Origin: Falciphora oryzae
Lineage: Eukaryota; Ascomycota; Sordariomycetes; Magnaporthales; Magnaporthaceae
DNA: 64,000 nt
Assembly: GCA_000733355.1 (NCBI GenBank)
Contig: JNVV01000001.1
Location: 2,934,219 to 2,998,218, forward strand
Direction of reading: 5' to 3'
Part shown: positions 25,423 through 36,325 of the stretch, one piece after another
How the letters are laid out: each line of letters starts with the position of its first letter
Numbering within the stretch: the stretch's first letter is position 1
The notes under the pieces: generated by a model
Seen by the model: only the letters and a program-made list of their open reading frames with translations
Database searches by the model: none
Told to the model about the DNA's origin: nothing
Made by a program: the position numbers and the translations under genes

Positions 25423-28400
25423 GGGGGCGATGGCGGGTGTGAGGCTAGAGAAGGAGGAAAGGGGTTGCAGCCTTGGATACAACCTCGCTCGAACGAAGAC
25501 AGAGGATGGGGCAATGGAGGCAGGTAAGCGTTTGCCTAATACGGATACAGAAGGCCAGACAGGCCTGAATAGGACGAAGTGCGGCAACCTTCGGAAGGGG
25601 TGGCCGGCAGAGAGCGCGTGAGGAGAAAAAAGGAGCACGGCACGCGGCTCTTTCGACGGGGTTGAGGCTAGCCTGGCACTTCCATGCTACACGCGGCCGA
25701 AAAGGGACATATCGAGAAGGTGATTTGCTCAAGGCATTTTCGATACGGATGGAGCTAAAGCAAGGGGGTGTGGGAAGAAAATTGGAGAAGAGCATTACTA
25801 CATCCAAGGCGGCTTCATGGAGGAGGAGGAGGAGGAGGTTGCGGTCAGCCGGCGTTGATGCGCCGTCGTCGAGGCTTGCCTGCCGCCCAGCCAACCGCCC
25901 ACACCCAGCCACCTCAAAAAAAAGCAAGGTCTGAACAAAGTAAAATAAAGGCCCAGCAGCGAAGAAACGGTGCAATCTTGACGCGATCCGGAATTGTGTG
26001 GTACGCGCAAACGAGGCCGCAAAAACGAAGGGCCACGCTTTTCTGTGGTGCTGGTGCTGGCAGGCAGGGAACATGGGTCGAGCAAAAAGTTGGTTACGAA
26101 AAGGCAGGGATCCGTCGGTTGGGCATGGGGGCGCTGTCCGGCAGTCGATTTTGTTGATTGGCCCGAAATCCCTGATGCGCACGCGATGTCACGACGGCAC
26201 GGAGTGGGGCAACTGCCAAATTTGTGGGCTTTGTGGTTCTCTGCACAGCACCGGCCAGGGCAGGGCCAGCCAGGATTTGTCGAGGACCCGACATCATGTC
26301 AATCTTGTCTTGCCTTCCCCGGCTAGAGGTACATGAACGCGGTTTTTTTTTTTTTTTTTCCCACTGAAGATGGACGTCGGGAACGAGCCAAAGGGTACCG
26401 CAGGTACTTCGGATGACAGATGGCGGACACGCATCTCCGAGCAAGCATGGTCGCAACGTCTTGGGCTTGATAATTTTAGCAAAAATAAAAAGAACAAAAA
26501 TCCCTATACGCATGCTACCTGACACCTGGGTACATGTCACGGCTGGCAGGCCTCCCCTCTCGTGGTTAATTGCCTGCATCACACCCATGCGCGTTCGTGT
26601 TCCCTCCACATTTCCCCTTTGCTCCAAAATAAGCGAGCGCAAGCAGAATGTGACGCACCAAGGCAACCAACCAGCCGTCGCCAATGCAGGCCGTCGTGCG
26701 GAGAAAGGCACAGCTAGGTTAGTGGTGGTGTAGCATCGCGCTTTATTTCTTTTCGCTCTCGCTCCCTTCTCTGCCGACCACTCTTCCCCCAGTGAAACCC
26801 CGGTGCTGCGGAATTGCGAATTGCGATTGGCGTTGCGACGCTCGCCCCCGTGGCCTGGGTTGTATCATGATTTGCGTCAATCCTCCCAGAGGGTTGCAAA
26901 AACAGGGTGACTGACGGGCCAGTCCACCTAGAGAAAGCCGAGGCCGAGTTCCGCAGCCCCGGAGCCATTCTCCGACCATGGAAGCTCACGTCAGGCACTG
27001 CGTCTCTTTGGGCTCACAAGGCGGAGCAAATGCCAGCGAGCACATGCATCAAGGCTGCTTTTACCCGTTGCTTCTCCAATATCCCCTCCCCACTTCCCCT
27101 CTCCGATGTGCTCTGGTCGCCCTTGCAGTGCAGGCGCGCGGTCGGGAAGGTGGTGTGCCAGTGAGGTGTGCCAGCGTCGAGGTCAGATTAGTGGTGAGCA
27201 CCTCATCTGGCCGTGCATGGCCGCAACCATCCATGGCAGCTACGGTCGTATCCTCTTTGGAGAGGGGAGAGGAGGTCGGTGGCAGCGTGTCCGTCCGTGT
27301 AGGTAGGTACCTGGGTAGTTGTACATGGACGATGGGTCCCGTTCAGGCCTTTCTTCAATGTCTCGGAAGAGAGCCGAAAGTCCCCGACTTCTGTGTGCAT
27401 CATAGACGCCCGCCCACACCCACCCGACCCTTCCAGCAGATGCCGTCCCGATTGGGCCGCAGACACGGGTCGCATGAAGAAAAAACATTCCGCGCCTGCT
27501 CATGTTCCCTTGTGCTGCATTGCATACGCGCTAGCAGTCGCCTAGGCACGCGTCTACACTTGCAGACGGCCGAGGCAGGTCTCCAGCCAGTTGATTCTGT
27601 CGTACGTTATTGCATGCCTGCAGCGATGGAAAAGCATCACATCTTTTCGTCGACAAAAGTCCTCGCCACCACCGAGCCCCGGCCGTATCTTTGGTTGCTC
27701 GGTTCCTAGAAAGGGAAGAATGGCGGGGGAGGTCGTGTCCCAATTGGGCACCTTGGCAGGTCGATGCGTCTTGCTGGGATGCGGCAGAGGGTGGCCTGAT
27801 GGGTGGAGAAGGAGCGAGAGATGCCTGGGACTGGGCTTGAAAGCGTCATTCCAATCTTGTATTCGGTATGGTGGCCCATCCTTTGATCGCGTTGCCTTTT
27901 CAAATGTCCGCGTCTGGTTGCACGGAAGCTGGCGGATGCTGCATTCTGCATTCTACATTTATACAAAATCGATTTTGTGCTGGTGTTGGTGTGTTCGTAC
28001 CTACCATGCATGCGGCCTTCAACATTTGATGCCAGTGGAGACTGAGTGATGATGATGTGGATCCCGCCTGCCGTTATCCACGCCCAACGCACGCACGCCT
28101 CTGCGCTCTTTTGGTCTGCCTCGCTTCCGCACTCCGTCTAGACCGTTGGCGTCCATCTCGTGTTGGCGGCCGATGGCACCCAAGGCCAGCACGCGCACAA
28201 CGAGAACACTCGGCCGGCCTGGAGGCACACCAGACTTGCTTCGGTCGAGGCCCCGTGGGGCTGATTCGTCGACGCCTCCTCGAGAACGCTCACGCTAATC
28301 TCGCACTGACCCATCGTTCATTTCGTCCACATTGTCTTTTCGTTTCGACCTCTTGAGACCGCCATTTTTTTTTTTTTTTTTTGTTCCGTTTCGCCTTTCG

Positions 28401-29847
28401 CTCCCATTTTGTCGCCAGCTTCCCGCCATCCAGTTTTCCCCCCACGTTAATGTCCTTTCTTTCCGACGGCTCTCCAGGACACCCCGGTGCAAATCTCGGG
28501 TATTTCGACGGATCAAGGAACATTCCTGCACCTATTCATTTGGGGGAGAAGGATGGACTGCACAGTTACATAGGTAGCCACGACTGGCCCACTCCCCCGT
28601 TGCCAGCGTGCCCTCTCCGGCTTGGCTGTTAGTGTCCGGCCGCCATCATGACGAGCCCTGTCCATCTGACGCTTCCGAACAAAGTTATTTCTCCGCCCCG
28701 ATCTTGGCCATGTCCCGAGCCTCAGGATGTGACAGGTGGCAACCGACCCGGATCGGCAGAGAATGTGGGGTTATGTCGCCCGTCTGTGATTTCCCAGCGT
28801 CGTCTTGTCACGAAGGCCGTCGTCCTGTGGTGTGATATCGCATGCACCCGGGCGTGCTCTTGTTCCTTTTGGCTGCTTTCGCAAGCCGACCTGCACCTGT
28901 CAATAATATGTAATCAGCCCTCGTTTTGCTTGGCACGCATCTAAGCCGCCGATGCCGGATGAAGGCAGCCTCGCCCAAGTCAATGGCGGCTTTCCATCAA
29001 AGGACACTGAAACTTGGCTTGCTGTTGTCATTGAGACTCTGTTTGTTTCAACGAGACCCGCACTCTGCCTGGTTTCCCGGTTCTATATTGGTAATATGGG
29101 GCAGCGCTACTGAACCATGGTCATGGAACAAGGGGGTAATCAATATCGAACACCCCTATTCCCGTCCATGCTAGCATCAATGCCGGTGCCAGGTTCCAGT
29201 AGTTTTGCCATGGTGATCCATCCATGATATCTTGGTCTAGCCAGACGCCTGTCTGAGGGTACTGTTTTGACTGAACAGGGTAGAATTGAAACCCTCATAA
29301 TTGCGTGAGCTACTCAGCGAGCCGCCAGCTGCCAGAGCACGTTACGCAGAAGCGTGCTTCTTCTAAGGGGCTGCCGCTGCCCAAAAGTCTCATCCCCATG
29401 TTAATTCTGGGACAATAGGCGTATGTTCGTCGACTGTTTGATTTTTGACTACGGGCCAAGGAGATATTTACACATAATTGAGCGTCTGTAACGACAGTCC
29501 GCCAGATAAAGGGGGCTTTTGAAAACAACACGAACAAGGAAGAAGAGAAAGGTTGGGAACTGTGTGTCCCAGGGAAAGCCGAGGATCGAACGAAAGAGCG
29601 TGAGTTTGCTGGGGCTCGCCTGTGTCTCCTCTGAGGTTCTCACCCGCCCACTAAATCGTCATCCATCCTCTTTCTACAAGCACATCAACTTGCCATTCGT
29701 AAAGAGAGAGCACGCGATCCAGGTTCTTTGGCTTCGTGCACGGCTTGATCGGAGCCGAGCAGCTTAGTCCGAGACCTTGGTGGGACCAGCGCTCGTGGCC
29801 GCCTTGGCAGGTTTGGTGGGCTCCTCAGGCTTCTCGTGCTTTTCAGC

Positions 29848-30833
29848 CTACTCGGGCTTGCCGGGCTTACCGTGCTTGCCCTTGGGTGGCTTGCCGTGGC
29901 CGTGCTTCTCGCCCTTTCCCTTGCCCTTTCCCTTCTTGCCCTTGCCCTTCTTGCCCTTTCCGGGCTTCTTCTTTTTCTTCTTGTCGGCATCCTCAACACC
30001 CACAGCCGGCTCGGGGGCGGCCTCCTCAACATCCCTCTCGGCAACATCGCGGCCACCAATCTTGAAGATCGGGTCGGGAACCTTGGGAGCCGGCTTCTCG
30101 GGCTTCTCGGGCTTGCTGGGCTTCTCTGGCTTCTCCGGCTTAGTGGGTTTCTCGGGCTTCTCGGGCTTGCTAGGCTTCTCCGGCTTCTCTGGTTTCTCGG
30201 GCTTGCTGGGCTTCTCGGGCTTCTCTGGTTTCCCGGGCTTCTCTGGTTTCCCGGGCTTCTCTGGTTTCTCGGGCTTCTCGGGCTTCTCGGGCTTCTCAGG
30301 TTTACCGGGCTTTCCGGGCTTGCCCTTGCCAGGCTTGTCGTGGCCGTGCTTCTTTCCCTTTCCCTTCTTCTTCTTCTTGTCCTCATCATCGGTCTCAATC
30401 TCGTCACGCTCAACCAGCTCCTCATTCATCTGCTCGTGCTGTTAGCATGATATCCGAGCGATAGTCAAGGGAGGAGTTGCGAATCATAGATGTGTTACAT
30501 AGCAGATATTGGTGAATGCAAAAAAAGGGGGGCTATCCTACCGAAACGGTGATGGGGCTCGAGACCGCAGGGACGGCCATGGCAGCCAGAGCTCCCTGTG
30601 CGAGGAAAGGCCATGTTAGTTTGCGGTCAAACCCTGAGCAGCACATAGGGTCGACACTGTCATGTCCAACGACACGGACTCGATCCCTCTCGTGCCGGAC
30701 AGGGATGGGGCAAGCCTACGGCGTAGCGGACGAGGCCGGCGGGTCTGTTGGCAGCCTGCAGGTTCAGCGAGGCAACCGAAGAGGTGACGAGCAGGCCCGA
30801 GAGGACCAGCTGCAGGAAGCTTGGGGTCTGCAT
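29848..30833 (-). CDS. Secreted Lys/Pro/Glu/Gly repeat protein
   Basis: Three exons: 30720-30833, 30542-30595 and 29848-30438. Introns 30596-30719 (branch point CTAAC) and 30439-30541 (GCTAACAG acceptor) are GT-AG and phase 0. The ATG at 30833 sits in a good fungal context (CCGCC before it) and begins a signal peptide with core LVLSGLLVTSSVAS. The mature part has an acidic segment (VERDEIETDDED), a Lys-rich block (KKKKKGKGKKHGHDKP), about 75 residues of KPEKP/KPGKP/KPSKP units, a linker with GGRDVAERDVEEAAPEP, and a second Lys-rich block (DKKKKKKPGKGKK...EKHGHGKP). The two Lys/His-Gly-His blocks look like an internal duplication. About 252 aa to the TAG at 29848. The same frame continues with similar composition to a TAA at 29764 (27 codons), so the TAG may be premature. 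No family recognised; the strong positive charge suggests binding to cell wall, DNA or polyanions, which is inference only. Confidence 0.75.
30085..30310 (-). repeat. Coding minisatellite encoding KPE/KPG/KPS units
   Basis: Tandem 9-bp-type units (plus strand GGCTTCTCG/GGCTTCTCT and variants) encode Lys-Pro-Glu and Lys-Pro-Gly/Ser triplets within the third exon of the secreted repeat protein. Unit sequence is well conserved, so array length is probably variable between strains. Confidence 0.85.
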
Positions 30834-30992
30834 GGCGGCGGTTGAAGGTTGTGTGCCTTGTGTGTTTTGGCAAGTTGAACAGAAGAAGCTGGGTTCTCTC
30901 GAGGGGAAAGGAGGCGAGCAGGAGATCACCAGAGTGGCCTGTGGAGGGGGAGAAGGGTATTGAGATTGGGCTTCGATCGTACCGGCGACGGC

Positions 30993-31000
30993 CTTATATA
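30993..31000 (-). promoter_or_regulatory. TATA box of the Lys/Pro/Glu repeat gene
   Basis: TATATAAG on the minus strand, 160 bp upstream of the ATG at 30833, is a canonical core-promoter element at a normal distance for a filamentous fungus with a short 5' UTR. Confidence 0.55.
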
Positions 31001-32432
31001 GACCGAGCGATGTCGAAGAAGAGGAGAGACACATGATAAGATCTGCGAATAGACGTCTCCTCTAACCCGGCGTCCGTCGTCTCGACTCCAAAATCTTCCG
31101 GACGCGAAGATGCGAGAGCCGCGGGCCGCCTAGGTCGAATGGCTGGGCAACATCTCGGACGCAATATGGATAAAGGCGGTGTTTGCATGGATCGCCCTTG
31201 CAGCTGGGGGAGTGGCCCGGATGCAAGCAGGAGGAGTTCATCGCCGTCTATATTGCGCGATGACGAACGCACCGTCTGGCCGCACGCAGGCGAGCAGCAA
31301 TGGCAAGCTGCGTTGCATCCATCGTCCTGGGCGCCAGAAAGGATGCGGCTCTCATCGCGATTTCCATAGGGCAGGTATTCAGCAGTCCAGGTCGATATCA
31401 GCCTTCTTCCTTCTCGACCCCTCTGGCGATCAGAGATGGCCTCATCTATCGCCCTGTCGGACAAAGCCGTCGGTTGAGATGTGCAACAACATCAGCCCCC
31501 TACCCCTCTCTGCCTCGTCCAGCGGCTGCAGCCCGTCCTCAGGCCACCAAAAAGAACGGCACGTCTGAAGAGCGATGGCGACGATTGGGCTCGCTCATCA
31601 CGGCTTTTCAATTTCTGATATTAGCCGCGTTATCACCCATAGGAACTGCAGCCTACTTCTCCGCAGTCTCACTCTCTCCACGTCTCGGTGAGATATGGGG
31701 TGCTCCCGTCGTCGCACATCGCCTAATCCCATACCCAATCGGCGGAATCGCCATCTCGCCCCGAGAATCTCAATACTCGGCCATGCGTAAAGCCCAACTA
31801 CGTGCCTCATCCCTCGTCCCCGGAGAATACGATCGAAAGGTGTCAGCCAGGCGCTTGCTCATGAGAGCCAAGCCGGGCCTTGTATGAAATGCGGGGAGGC
31901 TAGGATTCCCCATCCCGCCATATTGATGCCGGGTGTACCTGCCCAACAGCAGTTCGAGCCACACCTCCATGGCCGGGGGATCTGATCTCTCACGCGGAGG
32001 CGCCATGCCGGCTCCTACCTCGAAGCCAGTTCGTCTTGAATCATTGCGATTTTCCAGAAAGGCCAAGGAACGGGAGTTGAGGTGATTCGCGGACGACAGT
32101 GCAGTCCCCCGTGGCAAGGGGCATCGGGGTCTACCCGGCCGACTTCTCCCAAGGCTGCCATGAAGAGACGCCCGACGGATAAGAGGTTTGTCGTCATGTA
32201 GAGGGCGTATCCATGTCGATCTTGACGAAGACCAGGGTGCGACGCTCGAGGGAGACGAGGTAAGCTTGGCCGTTCCATGGTACGGGTCTCGAGAAGCGAT
32301 GCTGCATATGCTGTTTGGCGAGAGGGGAACCGAGATGCAGAGGTAGCCCGGCACGTTCCCCAAATAAAAGCCTGCAGTCCGTATAAACTGCACAACCTTA
32401 GTTAGAACACCCACAAACTTATGGTTGTTGAG

Positions 32433-32557
32433 GATATAAGAAACAGGAAAGGATATAAGAAACAGGAAAGGATACAGGGAACAGGAAAGGATACAGGGAA
32501 CAGGAAAGGAAATAGGAAAGGATACAGGAGCAGGAAAGGATATTGGAAACAGGAAAG
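32433..32557. repeat. Minisatellite, 19-bp unit, seven copies
   Basis: Units run 32433-32451, 32452-32470, 32471-32489, 32490-32508, 32509-32520 (shortened to 12), 32521-32538 (18) and 32539-32557. The first two are identical (GATATAAGAAACAGGAAAG), the next two are identical (GATACAGGGAACAGGAAAG), and the rest are diverged. All units end in AGGAAAG. Purine-rich on the plus strand. Confidence 0.93.
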
Positions 32558-33690
32558 GAAATCTACAGGATACCTAAGTTCGGGCACTGGGGGTTCCAAT
32601 TAGCGTTATCGGAACTGCATATTTTTATTTGGGCGCCGTGCCCGGTCAACCGGGCGACCTCACGAGTCCCAGCTAGATACATTCCTCTCGGCTCGGTTAG
32701 GCGTTGGCGGCGAGGACCTTATCTGACGCCGCATCAAGCCAGGAGACTTTACCCAAGCGATACGGTACGGACGGCCATCCGGGTAGCTAGCTGTTCATGC
32801 AGCCGGGTTAACCAGCCGCCTGAGAGAGACCGGTTTCGAGCCGCACCTGAGACCGGGCTGGAAAGGTGGGCCTTCTTCCAGAAAGCCGTGTCGGGCTGCC
32901 ATTGCCGGATAAGAAGGCCGCAAATAGAACGCCACCGGATATTTGATCAAGACCTGCATTGCTTCGCCGACTCCAGAGGAACCGGCGCGTTGGTGTAGTC
33001 TCTGGGTCGACGGTGAAACTGGGCCGACCCGACCGACACTATGGAGCAACCGCAGCGATCTCTGGCCGTTAACCAACGAGACCCCGTCCTGGAGATTCAC
33101 ACCTTGCGTAGGCTTACGCGGTCGCAATACTGCTGGGGCGGGCCGGGGACTTGGCAGCAGAAAGGGCCGAGTTGCACACCTTTTTTTTCTCCGATGTCGC
33201 CAACAGCTCCACTAAGAGCACGCGATGAAGAGCCGCGAGAAAAGGTCGGTTGCGCGACGATAGGCACAAGTTGATGCAATGTCTCTTGGGGGGCGTGCGT
33301 GAGGTCGAGCGCGGGAAGTCTGGGCTGGGCACCGCAGTCCCACCGACCTGTTAGCCGACAATGAAGGCCTCTCTGCCAAGCTCTGCTCCAAGCGCCTTAT
33401 CATCCGGCCAAACAGAAGGGCGTTAGAACGCCTAAGCGTTTGGTAGGAATATCCTTGTTGGAGTTGCTGGCGGATCCTGTGGCGGAGACGGACAGATGAT
33501 TTCTGGGAATGGTTGGGATGTTAAGCACTCAGCACTCGATAAAATTGCGGCACTTGAGGGCCAGGAGAACAAACCGTAACTGAGATATGTGGCTATGAAG
33601 GGTTCTTAATTCTAGTATTGCCAATCTGAAGCCAAAGGAGAAGTGGTAATATAGAAGAGAAAAGGCTCGCTCAAACCCATCATCTGTCGC

Positions 33691-35110
33691 CTAGACAGAC
33701 GTGAAGGAGTTTGATGATGAAGAGTATGATGATGAGCTTGACGAGGATTCTTCTCGCAGGTGTACTCGCGTCCCAAACTTCCAGACTTCGTCAACAACGA
33801 GCTGTCGAGAGTCTGGCTGCTCGATCTCGGACAGAACCACAAGATCTGCATCGGCCCCGGGCACCAGGCTGCCCTTGACCCCCTGCAGGCCCAGAAGGGA
33901 TGCTGGTGTGGCAGTCACTGCGTTCAAGGCCTGAGGGATCGTGCAGCCGCTCCATGTGAGGAAATTAGACACGCACTCAATGAGTGTTATGGAGCTGTCC
34001 ACCAGGTCAGTAAGAATCAGCAAGGTGAGAGGATGGCTGTTTAGGGACAGAGCCATACCTTCCGGCGATGGTTTCGGATCCCTCTAGTTTTAGAACAGAG
34101 CCGGTCTTGACGATTTTACTACAGTTATCACCATTGGTCCAGTCATAGGTTCCATCCGGGAGGCCGACCAGGTGCATCGCATCCGTGACTAGGATGAAGC
34201 CTTCAGGGTGTGCATTAAAGGCGATCTTGATGGTGGTTGGATGCAAGTGGATTCCGTCGGCGATGATGCCGAAATATGGCCGCGGAAGGCTCTCGGCAAT
34301 TCCCAGGACGCCGAAGATGCCGGGATTGCGGTGGTGTAGTGGTCGCATGGCGTTGAACAAATGCGTGATCATGGTCGCACCGGCGGCGACGGCCATAGAA
34401 GCTTGCTCGTATGTGGCCTCGGAATGACCGATCGAGTAGATGATTCCTCGCTCGCGCAGCGCTGGGATCAGCTCCATCATGTGGCCGACCTCGGGAGCGG
34501 CGGTGATCATGCGGATCGGCGGCGGCCTTCCCGAGACCGCCGGCCTGAGGTTTTCCGGGCCGTACATGTGCTCCAGGTCCTCGATGCTCCGGGCCTCTCT
34601 CAGAACACCCACATTGTGGATGCCGTTCTTGGTCGGGCTGAGAAAGGGGCCTTCGACATGGGCACCGAGGGACTCGGCTCCATCCTCGGCGCGCTGGCGG
34701 CCGTCAGGGGGCCCGAGGAAGGGAAGCACATTGCGGTAGAGCGCGCTCGTTTGGCTCGTGACTGTTGGCACGTAGGATGTCACGCCCGTAGTCGCCAGCT
34801 CCCTATTCAGGTGCCTGACCCTCTTCCCGTACTGCGACATGTCGGAAAATAGGGTGGAGAAGTTGAAGCCAAACGCGCCGTTGAGCTGGATGTCGATGAG
34901 GCCAGCGGACACGATGCGGCCGCCAAGGTCGACGACATCGTCCGGGACGATCAAGTGGTCGTAGAAGGTGGCCTGAGGGTGCACGATCTTGCCTGTGACA
35001 GAGCTGACCCAGAGGTCTTGGGCGACAAGGGAGTCGCCGCGCACAAGGCGGCAGTTGGTGAATTTGGTGATACCATTTCCAGATCCCCGCGGCGGGATAG
35101 CAGCCGGCAT
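33691..35110 (-). CDS. dac1: N-acetylglucosamine-6-phosphate deacetylase
   Basis: Two exons, 34059-35110 and 33691-33994, with a GT-AG intron 33995-34058 (branch TTACTGAC) whose removal gives ETIAGSSITLIECV; 451 aa. It hydrolyses GlcNAc-6-P to GlcN-6-P and acetate in the cytosol. NagA-type amidohydrolase motifs are complete: IDIQLNG (about 72-78), HVEGPF with metal ligand E153, GHSEATY (H229), THLFNAMRPLHHRNPG (H250), ADGIHLHP, and LVTDAM with catalytic D310. The C-terminus after the conserved VDEVWKFG segment carries a Ser/Tyr-rich tail (SSSSSSSYSSSSN), which is unusual. It shares a 1.2-kb intergenic region with the divergent nag3 gene, which fits co-regulation in the GlcNAc cluster. Confidence 0.95.
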
Positions 35111-36325
35111 TGTCGGTGTCTTGGCCTTTGGCAGTGCCGGCGGTGGTGGTGGTTGTGGTGGTTGTCGGAGGCGTTTCTCTGGTGCTAGTCGGTGCAGGGA
35201 ACTAGGCTACCAAACCGGACGACGTCAACACCAGACTGGCGCTGGCCAGAAAGAAGGGCATCGTTTCTCTCTGCAAAGGAAGAGAGTGGAAGGGGATGGC
35301 AGCAGATGAAAGAATGGATATCCATGGAGGCTGCCATGCGGGCAGGAGGCGTGCTCATCTTTGTCGAGGAAGGACCCTGCTGGACGCCCGACTCGTCATG
35401 GCATCGCAAATGCTCCGAAGCAAGCCGAGTGGGCGGACAAACGGGCTCGGCCAGGTGTTACTAATGGCGAACTTGATTCCATACAAAACGGGCACTCAGT
35501 GAGGTAAGAGAAACAAAAGTCGCAGCTGCAGCTGGTGAAGCCGAGACAGCTGGTGCAGCCGTGTTCGACGCTGCACAGTCCAAAGGAACACTGTGCCACC
35601 AAAATCGGTGGTTGCTCAAGCTGACATGCACACGCCACTTCAATCGGTGCTACAACGGCTGTCTGTGATTCTGTTGTTGGCTGTGGGTTTATGGGGGCCA
35701 AGCAGAGAAGATCAGATCGGCATAGGCAATGGAGATCCGGCAAACTGCAAGGGTGGAGATGCGATGCCCGCTGGGTGGCTAGGGCATGTAACGTTTCCCA
35801 TGTGGAAAGCCAACGTCGTCAATGTCTCGGATCGTGGCTGAATTGGCACTGGGCTGGGTGCAATGGGGGGTGGAAGGCAGGTGCGAGGTGCTTGCTGGAG
35901 ACGCGGGCTCTGCCAGGCCTCGGGCCACTGAACAGCGGCGATAAGACGGGCAGCAGTGGGTTTCCTGGTGCGGGCCAATCAGCGAGCCCGAAGGCGCACG
36001 TTCCATCAGCTCGAGGCTCCAAGCGCCCCTCCAAACCCGCAGAGGGGCGAGACATTGCGCCTGACAGACTGAACACCAGCAGCCACAGCAAGTTGACGCC
36101 TGTGCGCTGCAGTCGTTCGCAACCAAGGCCGGCTTCTGCTCACTGTGCGCACCTCAATTGTTACACGACGGGCCTCCACGCACCCAGCCAGCCCGTCGCG
36201 CCGTCCTCGTCCTGGAGCGGCCCAGCAACGTCTCCCAGCAATGGTTGCGACAACAACGTGACAGCCGCTCCAGACAGCCACACCCGCTCGACCCGATCCG
36301 ACGAATCCAACCACGGACCCCGACC
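35111..36325. promoter_or_regulatory. Divergent promoter region dac1 / nag3
   Basis: A 1.2-kb gene-free stretch lies between two divergently transcribed GlcNAc-pathway genes, the natural place for shared RON1 (Ndt80-type) control. A GATA-type site (CGATAAG) occurs near 35938-35944. I could not pick out a confident RON1 site by eye. The overlapping short frames here are not supported as genes. Confidence 0.5.

Larger units (their letters stand above)
7023..29763. other. Gene desert of about 22.7 kb upstream of vosA
   Basis: No frame in this stretch shows a recognisable domain, codon-periodic composition, or a chain of exons joined by good splice sites. Long frames occur on overlapping opposite strands (for example 15961-16698 minus against 16126-16887 plus), as expected by chance in GC-rich DNA. 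It contains many homopolymer and pyrimidine tracts: A run 13053-13073; T runs 14704-14722, 18920-18943, 26343-26359 and 28365-28382. There is no sign of the AT-rich bias expected of RIP-decayed transposons. It may be long regulatory sequence for vosA, long non-coding transcripts, or genes too divergent or too finely split to see by eye. Confidence 0.55.
30834..33690. other. Intergenic, no supported gene
   Basis: About 2.9 kb between the repeat-protein promoter and the 3' end of dac1. Open frames at 31300-31887 (plus, 195 codons, one hydrophobic stretch) and 31770-32414 (minus) overlap and match nothing I recognise. It contains the minisatellite at 32433-32557. The motif at about 32594-32606 recurs near 51 kb (see findings), hinting at old mobile-element remnants. 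Confidence 0.45.

Noticed and set aside
25445..27709. Frames of about 245 codons (25445-26182 minus, 26978-27709 plus)
   Set aside because: Low-complexity or random composition; the first runs into the GAA tract region. No family recognised.
29777..30445. Plus-strand frame rich in Gly-Phe-Ser repeats (GFSGFSG), resembling silk or elastin
   Set aside because: It is the antisense of the KPEKP-coding exon; the minus strand has the signal peptide, splice sites and TATA box.
31300..31887. 195-codon plus-strand frame with one hydrophobic segment
   Set aside because: Overlapped by a minus-strand frame, no family match from memory, no supporting promoter or splice signals.
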